A DNA stretch of 64,000 nucleotides from Lacibacter sediminis (GTDB taxonomy: Bacteria > Bacteroidota > Bacteroidia > Chitinophagales > Chitinophagaceae), in NCBI RefSeq assembly GCF_014168535.1, contig NZ_CP060007.1, forward strand, positions 2,294,001 through 2,358,000, in the 5' to 3' direction. Below, one piece after another: positions 8,004 to 16,718 of the stretch. Within the stretch, counting starts at the first letter, position 1, and each line of letters opens with the position of its first letter. The notes beneath the pieces are model-generated. The model made no database searches, was not told where the DNA came from, and worked only from the letters and a program-made list of their open reading frames with translations. A program made the translations under genes and the position numbers.

Positions 8004-10018
8004 AAATGTCTCAAGGATCTGTAACCCAATTGTTAAATAACACATCTATCAGCGGCAATCCGATCGAATCTTTAAGAAGCTTTCTGGATACGGAAGCACG
8101 CATGGAGGCTGCAAAGCAATTAGACAAAATGCGATTTGTTGGGTATGTACTGGAATTAGGGTACGACACAGCAAAAATAATCACAAGTGACCCATATAAG
8201 CTTGCTGTTGGAGGAATTCCCCGTGGCTCTTTCCTCATTATGACACCCATTAATGCAGGTAATACACCATTGCATTTTACTTTGCTGCGTGTAAATGGTG
8301 TGTCGCCAACTCCTCTTACAATGCAGGTTCAACAAACTTACTTTGAGCTTCATAAGAAGTCTATGCCTGAACTGGACCGATGGACACAAAGTGAATTACA
8401 ATGGGGTGCTTTAAGCTGTAATGTGCTGGGTATGTTTTATGCAAACCCAGGAGACAATCAAAAGCTTGCTTTTTCGGGTGACGTTAATAATGTTGTAAGT
8501 GCTCACAGGTACAAAGTCTTTGCACCCGATGATGAATTATTGAAGTTAATCGTAGACGGAATGGTAAATATCGATCATAAGTATTCGATTGGTGTGTTGA
8601 GAACTATGGAATGTGGATTGTTCAGCCCAGGCGCAGCTGGAAAAATTCCTGTTTCAATATCGATGCGTGACTTTATGGGAACTCGTACGGCTATGTTTGG
8701 AAAAACAAGGTTAGGTAAATCGAATGTCGTAAAACTAATTGCTCAGGGGCTGATAGAAACTACAGGTACTAAAAAAAATGTTGGTCAGATAATTTTTGAC
8801 ATTAATGGTGAATATGCAAATGATAATCCGCAAGATGGAAACAAATCTATCCGCTCAGCGTATGAGGACCGTTGCAAGGTATATGCCCTTACGGAGAGAG
8901 CTGAAACACCGTCGCTCCCATTAAGATTAAATTTTTACGAGCAACCTGATAGCATTATCGAGGTCATTGCCTCGATGTTAGCAACTGACAACAAAAATGC
9001 AAATTATATAAAAAGCTTTGCTAGTGTTAAGCTTCCTGCAATCAGTTCCATTGTTACAATGGAAGAAGGGGATAAGTGCAGGGCCATCAGGAAAGTTCAA
9101 TTATTTTGGGCGATTCTGAAAAAAGCCGGTTTCCCAGCTGATGAAAGGAAGCTCAGGGCACTCGGGCTGACAAGCCGAAATGCCAAAAACTTTAATCCGT
9201 CATTTAAAGCAGACTTAAGAACTCAGGCTTATTTGCATCAAGGGCAAAACGCCGCACCTGCCCAGCCAGATTCATTAGATCAACTTGTTACCGAAATGGA
9301 GGTAATGGCCCAGTTTCGCCGTGATAATGGCAGCAGTCCACTTTTAAAATCAGGTAGCGGAAAAGATATTTTTGACGCTGATGATGTAGCAATGTTGGAC
9401 TTCTTAAATCCCAATTCTGGTTCTGGGCCTTCGATATTAAGGTCTTACATCACCTACCATTCACCCAATGCCGGCGATTTTTTAATTGAGATACTCAAAT
9501 TAATTGATGTTGGGACCACTGTGATCTTAGATCTTGGCAATGCTACAGATCAGATCAGGAGGTATTTTGCTGATATGATTTCCAAAGAGGTTTTCGGGCA
9601 CCAGGAAAAAAAGTTTGTAGAAAATAAACTGGAGGATCATTTTATCCAATTATATTTTGAAGAGGCACACAACCTATTTCCGCCTGACGGGAAAGATCTA
9701 ACAGGAGTGTATGCACGATTCGCCAAAGAAGGTGCTAAGTTTCATGTAGGTATGATATACTCGACACAGTCGCCATCAACAATTAATAAAGAATTACTTG
9801 CACAAACGGAAAACTTCTTTGTAGGTCATTTGTCGAGTCAGGATGAAACAAGGGCATTGTCCAGAGTTCAAATTGCATTCGACGGTAGCGAAGAGGATAT
9901 TTTAAAAGCGAAGACCCCCGGGTACATGCGGATGTTAACCATGTCACACCGATTTGTCATCCCTATCCAAGCGAATAAATTCGAAGCCACAGCTTCTGTT
10001 GTTAAACCATTAAATTAA
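8000..10018 (+). CDS. herA: HerA-type DNA-pumping ATPase
   Basis: The 672-residue protein has an N-terminal HAS-barrel-like region, then a FtsK/HerA ATPase core. Walker A is G-K-T-R-L-G-K-S at residues 234-241. Walker B is I-I-F-D-I-N-G-E-Y. A second acidic motif is F-E-E-A-H-N (E554, E555), as in HerA. I-Y-S-T-Q-S-P-S fits the sensor strand, and V-I-P-I-Q-A-N lies near the C-terminus. HerA forms a hexamer that threads double-stranded DNA and works with the NurA nuclease, which is encoded five bases downstream. The length is above the roughly 500-residue archaeal form because of an insertion after the Walker B region. ATG at 8006 is an alternative start. Confidence 0.9.
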   Translation: MKMSQGSVTQLLNNTSISGNPIESLRSFLDTEARMEAAKQLDKMRFVGYVLELGYDTAKIITSDPYKLAVGGIPRGSFLIMTPINAGNTPLHFTLLRVNGVSPTPLTMQVQQTYFELHKKSMPELDRWTQSELQWGALSCNVLGMFYANPGDNQKLAFSGDVNNVVSAHRYKVFAPDDELLKLIVDGMVNIDHKYSIGVLRTMECGLFSPGAAGKIPVSISMRDFMGTRTAMFGKTRLGKSNVVKLIAQGLIETTGTKKNVGQIIFDINGEYANDNPQDGNKSIRSAYEDRCKVYALTERAETPSLPLRLNFYEQPDSIIEVIASMLATDNKNANYIKSFASVKLPAISSIVTMEEGDKCRAIRKVQLFWAILKKAGFPADERKLRALGLTSRNAKNFNPSFKADLRTQAYLHQGQNAAPAQPDSLDQLVTEMEVMAQFRRDNGSSPLLKSGSGKDIFDADDVAMLDFLNPNSGSGPSILRSYITYHSPNAGDFLIEILKLIDVGTTVILDLGNATDQIRRYFADMISKEVFGHQEKKFVENKLEDHFIQLYFEEAHNLFPPDGKDLTGVYARFAKEGAKFHVGMIYSTQSPSTINKELLAQTENFFVGHLSSQDETRALSRVQIAFDGSEEDILKAKTPGYMRMLTMSHRFVIPIQANKFEATASVVKPLN

Positions 10019-10023
10019 CTATC

Positions 10024-11358
10024 ATGCCTTACTCATCTGGAACCCGCCTCCCTGGCGAAATGGCTTCTAAACTAGGGCATATTTCCGTCATTGAAAGTCC
10101 CTGGGTTCAATCGTTGGTCGAGGATTTCGAAAGTGCAGAATTCAATAGTGAAGAGGAAGCAACTGAAATATGGCAGGAGTTCGATGCGAATAATATCCTG
10201 CCTTTAAGAAACATCTGGGCCGTAGACGGTTCGTTCGTAGCAGTTAAGACCTCTGGAAAGCCTCAAAAAGAAGTGTCATTTGTAAAGACTGCACTTCTTA
10301 CAGTAGATAGATTAAAGCTTGAAAAAATTGATAAAGAACATCCGCATCCTTTATTAATGCAGGACATCTTAAGAGACAGCGCAATTTTTCATGCTACTGT
10401 CTTCCCACTTAAAAACGTAAGGACATCACTTGGCTCAAATTATGACGCCATTCGTAACATAGTAAATGATTCTTTAAAGGTTGATGATAACGGAGTGTTT
10501 TACGAAACTTTAAAATGGTTATCGTATCGAAAATGGGATACTACTGAATTTAATAGCCCCGGGTTTGAATGTCCCCACTGCCATTTTAAAAACGACAAGG
10601 GCCTGCCGTTTGATGCTGACCAAGGCAACTGCGAAGACTGTGATAAACCAATCTTTCTTACAGACATGATCGGGTTTCATTTAGATATGGATGAAGATAG
10701 CGCTCCGGACTCGGTTGCTTCTGCTTACATGTTAGTAATGGAACACCTGATGCTTTTTACTCCAATACGTTTGTTATGGTCCCATTCAGACCAGAACATT
10801 ATCTCTGAGACTTTATTTATAAAAGACGGACCATTAACCTTACGAAGCCAATATTCTAAGCTAATACCCAACATCCGAGCTTTTATTCAACATGCTAAAA
10901 ATATTAAAAGGCCACTTCATATTATTGGACAGGAAAAAAGCGGGGCTTTCTTTGATCATCTGGCTTCGATTGTTCAAACTGTTGCCCCACATGATCGTGG
11001 GGAAAAACTATCATTTGCTCCGCTAACACATGACTACGTTCGTCGCCAGGTTTACCGTTCTCCAGACCTCTCAAACCCGTATGGTAAAAGAACCAACTGG
11101 GGAGAAAAACTCTTTGTAAAAATAGATCCAGGAACTTATATGGTGTTGAATGTGCCTACAGGAATTTATGTTGATGATGGTAGTTTCCCCCTTGCCACTG
11201 ATTTGATCGGTTTAGACCGAATTCTCGCCACCTTGCCTGAAATTGTCAGTAGCAAATTTGAAGGAGCTTTATTTCCTGTTGAATTAGCAAATGGGGTTGC
11301 ATCGATGTCGAGTTATCCATCAGCCAAAATACTTGAAAGATTTTTGGACGGAAGATAA
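10024..11358 (+). CDS. nurA: NurA-like nuclease with inserted zinc knuckle
   Basis: NurA signatures are W-A-V-D-G-S (Asp68) at the first RNase-H-like strand and F-I-K-D-G-P-L (Asp268), the second metal-ligand strand; I-I-G-Q-E-K-S-G follows as in the family. Between them is an insertion with C183-P-H-C186 and C203-E-D-C206, which looks like a zinc knuckle. The protein has 444 residues. NurA is a 5'-3' exonuclease and endonuclease driven by HerA, and the adjacent genes fit a HerA-NurA complex. The zinc element is not part of the archaeal NurA core as I know it and could bind DNA or a partner. Confidence 0.85.
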   Translation: MPYSSGTRLPGEMASKLGHISVIESPWVQSLVEDFESAEFNSEEEATEIWQEFDANNILPLRNIWAVDGSFVAVKTSGKPQKEVSFVKTALLTVDRLKLEKIDKEHPHPLLMQDILRDSAIFHATVFPLKNVRTSLGSNYDAIRNIVNDSLKVDDNGVFYETLKWLSYRKWDTTEFNSPGFECPHCHFKNDKGLPFDADQGNCEDCDKPIFLTDMIGFHLDMDEDSAPDSVASAYMLVMEHLMLFTPIRLLWSHSDQNIISETLFIKDGPLTLRSQYSKLIPNIRAFIQHAKNIKRPLHIIGQEKSGAFFDHLASIVQTVAPHDRGEKLSFAPLTHDYVRRQVYRSPDLSNPYGKRTNWGEKLFVKIDPGTYMVLNVPTGIYVDDGSFPLATDLIGLDRILATLPEIVSSKFEGALFPVELANGVASMSSYPSAKILERFLDGR

Positions 11359-11385
11359 ATTTCTTCAAAAACCTTTACATTATAA

Positions 11386-13989
11386 ATGAATAAGAGGGTA
11401 AATATCACAATCGAGGAATTATGGGCAATCCATAAGTTTTCACCGAACGACAATCAAAGGGAGGCCATTCTTTATGGGGAAGGTCCTCTATTGCTTACTG
11501 CAGGTCCGGGTTCAGGCAAAACGAGGGTACTTCTGTGGCGAACATTAAATTTAATTGTTTTTCATGCTGTGGCGCCTGAAGAGATATTTCTGGCAACCTT
11601 CACTGAAAAAGCTGCTCAACAACTAAAAGATGGACTGCGTACGCTCCTCGGAACAGTAACTAATCTTACCGGCAAGCCTTATGATATTTCGAAAATGTCA
11701 TTGGGCACAGTTCACTCAATTTGTCAATCATTGATAACAGATAGAAGGTTCTCTTCGGGACGTGTTCGAAAAAATTCCCCCATTTTAATGGATAGCCTTT
11801 CGCAATACTTTAAGATTTATCAAAAAAGATTTTGGCAGGAATTATGGGTTAGTGGTGAATTTACTGATGAAGAATCTGCTAACCTCGCTATCACAAAATA
11901 TTTATTAGGCAAAGAGATCAATTCCCGTCATGTTGCGGTAACCGAATGTATTGCCCTCTTTAATCGATTTTCTGAAGAGAATATCATCCCGGACGCTGTC
12001 CAAACCAATGACGTTTCTTTGAGGGGATTATTAAAAATGTATTCCTATTATAGAAATTCACTTCAAATTAACCCTAACACAAAACAAGTCGATTTTTCAC
12101 TGTTACAGCAAGAGGCTTTCACGGCTATAGAAAACTTCACTCATTCCGGCAATGTATTCAAATACCTGATTATTGATGAGTACCAGGACACAAATGCTAT
12201 TCAGGAGAAATTATACTTTTCGTTGGCGAAGGGTTCAAAAAATATTTGTGTAGTGGGTGATGATGACCAAGCCCTGTATCGCTTTCGAGGTGCTACTGTA
12301 GAAAACCTTGTTGAATTTGAAAACAGATGCAAGCAGAATATTGGAATAAAACCCAAACGGATTGACCTTGATATAAATTATCGTTCAAGAAAAAACATCG
12401 TCGACCTCTATACACATTTCATCGTTCAAACAGACTGGAAAAATCCAACAAAGAAGGGAAGTCATTTCCGTGTACATGATAAAGTAATCAAGGCACACAG
12501 CAAGGACGCCAAACCTTCGGTAGTAGTTTCAGAAAGAGACAAAGCAGATAACGTATATGCTGAAATCGCCCAGTTGGTAGTCGATTTAAAACGGACTGGG
12601 AAAATTACTGACTATAATCAATGTGCTTTCCTCTTTCCCTCGATGAAATTCAGAGGTGAAATTAATACAAGGGTTGCAGGTTTTCAGGCAGCATTTGAAA
12701 ATTTAGGCGTTCCTGTTTACGCACCACGTGCAGGAAGTTTTGTAGAGGTAGATGAAGCAAGGGCCATCTTTGGATTGTTCCTGAAAATATTCGATCGACC
12801 TCACTATGGCGCTACGGGCAGCCAAAATATCATCAAATTCCGTAATTGGATGATTGGATGTATGCAATATGCTGATAACTTAATGAAAGAAGATAAACTG
12901 CTGAAAGAGTATGTTGAAGATAGAAAAAACGATGTAGCCACCGCTTTAGCTGATTACAATTTACTGCTTGCGTTGGTTAAAAAGAAGAAATGGAATGTAA
13001 AAGACCCTTTCCAGTTTTCTATGATCAGGGATTTCGCAGAAGTGGCAAAACTCTCACCTAAAGCGAAAAAGAATCTCACCAATTCTTACTTCAGAAAAGT
13101 TATTGAACTAAAAGAAAAGGAAAACAAACCATACAGCATTGATTACATCATCAACCGTACTACCTCATTGGATTGGACCGTATTGGATTTATTCTATCAA
13201 CTAAATGGCTTTCGCCATTTCAGGGACATGTATCTGCTGGCAGAAGACGGTACAGATGAAGGTCCGGTTTGCAACCTTGGCTTGCTGTCGCAATACCTGT
13301 CACGGTTCATGGAGCAATACGGAACTTTATTGACTGCATCTTTCATGTCAGATGAAAAATTTGTTCGGGTATTCTTCGCCTCGTACGTTTATGCATTGTA
13401 TCGCCTTGGTGAAAGTGAATACGAAGATGCAGATGATCCCTTTCCAAAAGGCAGGGTTCCTTTTTTAACCATTCACCAATCAAAAGGCCTTGAGTTTCCG
13501 GTAGTGGTATTAGGTGCTGTTTACAAGGGGGAGAAACCGCCAGATAAAAAGGAAGTAATTGTGCGGCATTTATTGAATAAAGAAGGAGAACCTTTAGATC
13601 GTATTTCTCACTTCGATAATATGCGAATGTTTTATGTGGGTCTTTCCAGGGCGCAAAACCTTTTGGTATTGCCCCGATATACTTATGCTGCTGCAGCCAC
13701 AGATATTTTCAAAAACATTTTTGAAAACTATCCACTACAGAAGATTGCTGACCTTGATTTAAAGCATATACCCGTGGCAGATGAAGCGAAGCAGGATTTA
13801 GGCAAAAGCTACAGTTATACTTCCGACTATCTGTTGTATAACAAATGCCCGAGAAATTACATGATCTTCAAAAAATATGGCTTTGTACCTTCCCGTTCCC
13901 AAACAATGCTGTTTGGCTCATTGGTGCACCAAACGATTGAAGATCTGCATCACTTATTAATTTATGAACGTAAAAACGCTGCTGTATGA
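11386..13989 (+). CDS. UvrD/Rep-family SF1 helicase with truncated nuclease-domain start
   Basis: All SF1A helicase motifs are visible: T-A-G-P-G-S-G-K-T (I), A-T-F-T-E-K-A-A (Ia), I-I-D-E-Y-Q-D-T (II), V-G-D-D-D-Q-A-L-Y-R-F-R-G (III), N-Y-R-S (IV), T-I-H-Q-S-K-G-L-E-F (V) and M-F-Y-V-G-L-S-R-A (VI). The last 60 residues (Y-T-S-D-Y-L-L-Y-N-K-C-P-R-N-Y, Cys821, then F-G-S-L-V-H-Q-T-I-E-D) are the opening of an AddB/RecB-type nuclease domain. The stop overlaps the next start as ATGA, and the nuclease core is in that next gene. Helicase and nuclease would therefore be separate chains of one AddAB-like unwinding nuclease. Confidence 0.93.
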   Translation: MNKRVNITIEELWAIHKFSPNDNQREAILYGEGPLLLTAGPGSGKTRVLLWRTLNLIVFHAVAPEEIFLATFTEKAAQQLKDGLRTLLGTVTNLTGKPYDISKMSLGTVHSICQSLITDRRFSSGRVRKNSPILMDSLSQYFKIYQKRFWQELWVSGEFTDEESANLAITKYLLGKEINSRHVAVTECIALFNRFSEENIIPDAVQTNDVSLRGLLKMYSYYRNSLQINPNTKQVDFSLLQQEAFTAIENFTHSGNVFKYLIIDEYQDTNAIQEKLYFSLAKGSKNICVVGDDDQALYRFRGATVENLVEFENRCKQNIGIKPKRIDLDINYRSRKNIVDLYTHFIVQTDWKNPTKKGSHFRVHDKVIKAHSKDAKPSVVVSERDKADNVYAEIAQLVVDLKRTGKITDYNQCAFLFPSMKFRGEINTRVAGFQAAFENLGVPVYAPRAGSFVEVDEARAIFGLFLKIFDRPHYGATGSQNIIKFRNWMIGCMQYADNLMKEDKLLKEYVEDRKNDVATALADYNLLLALVKKKKWNVKDPFQFSMIRDFAEVAKLSPKAKKNLTNSYFRKVIELKEKENKPYSIDYIINRTTSLDWTVLDLFYQLNGFRHFRDMYLLAEDGTDEGPVCNLGLLSQYLSRFMEQYGTLLTASFMSDEKFVRVFFASYVYALYRLGESEYEDADDPFPKGRVPFLTIHQSKGLEFPVVVLGAVYKGEKPPDKKEVIVRHLLNKEGEPLDRISHFDNMRMFYVGLSRAQNLLVLPRYTYAAAATDIFKNIFENYPLQKIADLDLKHIPVADEAKQDLGKSYSYTSDYLLYNKCPRNYMIFKKYGFVPSRSQTMLFGSLVHQTIEDLHHLLIYERKNAAV

Positions 13990-14828
13990 TGACAGATCAG
14001 GAAATAGAAAAAAGGCTGGCGGAAATTTTTGCCCAGAACTATGAGCTGTTGAAGATGGAAGGAGGTCATGCTCTTACAGAAGCGGGTCAAAAAGATGCCT
14101 TTAACCAGGTGCTGTACTATTATCGGAAACTAAAAGAAGTTGCTTCCAAAGTAACTGATACGGAAGTAAAGCTAACCCTGCCTGATCAGAAAACACCCGA
14201 TGGAAGAAGCTTCACTATTGAAGGAATTGTAGATATTGTTAGGGAAGAGGACGAAGTGTGGATGTACGATATAAAAACACATGATCCTTTTTATGTGATG
14301 GCAAATAAGCACCTCTATGAAAAGCAACTCAATGTCTATGCGTACATCTGGGAAAACCTGCGGGGCAATCCATTGGACCATACTGCCGTTATTTCAACAG
14401 TTATTCCGGATGCACTAAAGGAAGCCGAAAGTGTAGGCGATACAGCCCGGATTCAGAAAGAATTGACGAAGTGGGAACCAGTAATCGAAATTCCATATAA
14501 AGAAGATAATGTAAAAGATACCATTCACGATTTTGCTTTGGTGGTTGACAATATTGAAAAGCATTGCTTTACCCCACCACCGTTGAAGGTACTGGATGAT
14601 AAAATCTATGGCACCAACAGCAAATTTGCCACCCGCATTTGCCGTAACTGTGATGCCCGTTTTTCCTGTAGCTCATTCAGAGAATATGCCACTAAACTGC
14701 AGAAAAGCGGCACCATGAATTTTAAAAAATATTATGAGGATTTTGGAACAGATGCTGAGCAGGAAGAATTTATTAATGCATCTATTGACCTGGATAAAAT
14801 AAACAGTATACCCGAACTACCACAATAA
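13986..14828 (+). CDS. PD-(D/E)XK nuclease, RecB/Cas4-like, split from the helicase
   Basis: The 280-residue protein carries the nuclease core: E-G-I-V-D-I-V (Asp83), then M-Y-D-I-K-T-H (Asp95, Lys97), and a downstream Q-L-N-V-Y-A-Y helix with the QxxxY pattern of RecB/Cas4 nucleases. Near the C-terminus C219-x2-C222-x5-C228 matches three of the four Fe-S cluster Cys of AddB/Cas4 proteins. The fourth, normally N-terminal, is at the end of the preceding helicase protein (Cys821, in K-C-P-R-N-Y). The gene starts inside the helicase stop (ATGA), a typical coupled arrangement. The two proteins probably assemble to complete the domain. Confidence 0.87.
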   Translation: MMTDQEIEKRLAEIFAQNYELLKMEGGHALTEAGQKDAFNQVLYYYRKLKEVASKVTDTEVKLTLPDQKTPDGRSFTIEGIVDIVREEDEVWMYDIKTHDPFYVMANKHLYEKQLNVYAYIWENLRGNPLDHTAVISTVIPDALKEAESVGDTARIQKELTKWEPVIEIPYKEDNVKDTIHDFALVVDNIEKHCFTPPPLKVLDDKIYGTNSKFATRICRNCDARFSCSSFREYATKLQKSGTMNFKKYYEDFGTDAEQEEFINASIDLDKINSIPELPQ

Positions 14829-14853
14829 ATATTCACCAGTACATTATTTAAAC

Positions 14854-16710
14854 ATGGCAATAGAAAGAGTAAAGCCGGCTTTTCATTTTGAAGCAGAACG
14901 CATAGAGCAATTAAAACAAATTGCACCGGAAGCTTTTGCTGATGGCAAAATAAATTGGGAAACCCTGCAGGAGGCATTGGGTACATATTTAGAAGAGGAA
15001 GATATAGCCGCTGAACATTTTGGTCTCTTTTGGCCAGGGAAGAGAGCAGCCCGTAAAATAGCCAGTACTCCGAGCGAAGGCACATTGATTCCTTGTCCAG
15101 GAGAGGGAGTTGATGAGGAAAATACACGGAATATTTTTATTGAAGGTGAGAACTTGGAAGTTCTAAAGCTTCTCCAAAAAAGTTACGCCAATAGAATCAA
15201 GATGATTTATATAGATCCTCCATATAATACGGGAAACGATTTTATCTATGAAGATGATTTTACAGAAACAATTGATGAATATTTGAAAAGGACAGGGCAA
15301 TTAGATGAAGAAGCAAAGCCTGTTTCTATTAATTCCAAATCTGATGGGAGATTTCATTCTAAATGGCTAAATATGATGTATCCACGATTGCGTTTAGCAA
15401 GAAATCTTTTACGTGACGATGGGTTGATATTTGTAAGTATAGACGATAACGAAATTTATAATCTTAGAATGCTTATGAATGAGGTTTTTGGGGAAGAGAA
15501 TTTTGTAGAGCAAATTTGCTGGAAGAATAAATATGGTGCAGGAGCTCAAACAAGAGGCTTTATTAGTGTGCACGAATATGTTTTATGTTACTCAAAAACT
15601 TTAATAAGCAATTTAGAATCTCCGTTAGACGAGGAAGCGAAAAAAGCTTACAATAAAAAAGATGACAAATATGAAAAACGAGGTGGGTATTTCACTCAAC
15701 CATTGATGACTAATTCACTTGGCGATAGGCCGAATCTTCAATATTCAATTTATTATGATGGTGAAGAAATTGTACCTAATAAGCAATGGGTTTGGAGTCA
15801 AGAACGACTTTTATCGGCAATTGAAAGCAATGAAGTCGTATTTAATAAGCAAAAAGATGGCTCATATAGTGTTAGGTCTAAACAATATTTAAAAGATGAA
15901 AATGGAATAGAGCGAAAAGGAAAGCCACTCTCTGTTCTAAATGGCCCTTTTACTCAAGAGGGGACAGCGGATATCGCAGATTTGTTCGGATACAATCCAT
16001 TCGGTTTTGTTAAACCTGTAAAACTAATTGAATACCTTTTTTCTTTTGTTGTAAATGAAAAGGAAGATCCAGAAGGAATTTATCTGGATTTTTTTGCTGG
16101 CTCTGGAACAACGGGACAAGCTGTTATGAAATTAAACAACTCATTAGGGTTTAAACGGAAATACATCTGTGTTCAAATGCCAGCTGAAATTATTGAAGAT
16201 TCAAACGGTAAGAGGGCGGCTAAAGACCTAAAAGAAAAAAATAAACCTACAGTAATATCAGAATTGACAAAAGAAAGATTAAGACTTGCTTCGAATCAAT
16301 TCAATGAAGGATTTAAAATCTATAAGTTGCAAAAATCAAATTTTAATATTTGGAAGAACTATTCAGGAAGCGACTTAAATGAGTTACAAAAGTTATTTGA
16401 AAGCAATACAACTCCGCTTGTTGAAGATTGGGAGCCGCAAAACTTGCTTACTGAAATTCTCTTGATTGAAGGATTTCCATTAGATAGCAAAATTGAAGTA
16501 ATAAGTGATTATAAGAAAAATGAGGTTACGATGGTTACTTCCAATTTCTGTGAACACAAACTGCTTGTCTGTTTGGATAAAAATGTATATGCTGAAACAA
16601 TAAAAAATCTTCAACTAGACGATGATGATATTTTCATTTGTTTGGATAGTGCCATAAACGATCAGGATAAAGTTACACTGCAAGACAAGGGCTTAATCAA
16701 AACTATCTAA
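14854..16710 (+). CDS. mod: Type III restriction-modification methyltransferase (Mod)
   Basis: The 618-residue protein has an N-terminal helical region, catalytic D-P-P-Y at 121-124 and the AdoMet motif D-F-F-A-G-S-G-T-T-G near residue 412. DPPY before FxGxG is the beta-class order of Mod and other N6-adenine enzymes. The segment between the two motifs holds the target recognition domain, which is the variable part that sets the sequence methylated. The C-terminal 200 residues resemble the Mod tail. The partner Res gene starts 8 bp after the stop. No repeat tract that would make it phase variable was seen. Confidence 0.92.
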   Translation: MAIERVKPAFHFEAERIEQLKQIAPEAFADGKINWETLQEALGTYLEEEDIAAEHFGLFWPGKRAARKIASTPSEGTLIPCPGEGVDEENTRNIFIEGENLEVLKLLQKSYANRIKMIYIDPPYNTGNDFIYEDDFTETIDEYLKRTGQLDEEAKPVSINSKSDGRFHSKWLNMMYPRLRLARNLLRDDGLIFVSIDDNEIYNLRMLMNEVFGEENFVEQICWKNKYGAGAQTRGFISVHEYVLCYSKTLISNLESPLDEEAKKAYNKKDDKYEKRGGYFTQPLMTNSLGDRPNLQYSIYYDGEEIVPNKQWVWSQERLLSAIESNEVVFNKQKDGSYSVRSKQYLKDENGIERKGKPLSVLNGPFTQEGTADIADLFGYNPFGFVKPVKLIEYLFSFVVNEKEDPEGIYLDFFAGSGTTGQAVMKLNNSLGFKRKYICVQMPAEIIEDSNGKRAAKDLKEKNKPTVISELTKERLRLASNQFNEGFKIYKLQKSNFNIWKNYSGSDLNELQKLFESNTTPLVEDWEPQNLLTEILLIEGFPLDSKIEVISDYKKNEVTMVTSNFCEHKLLVCLDKNVYAETIKNLQLDDDDIFICLDSAINDQDKVTLQDKGLIKTI

Positions 16711-16718
16711 TTGCTGGT

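Noticed and set aside
13971..13989. Programmed -1 frameshift joining helicase and nuclease
   Set aside because: The A run before the overlap does not fit a slippery heptamer in the helicase frame, and a stop in the nuclease frame (13971-13973) leaves little room. The ATGA overlap explains expression better.
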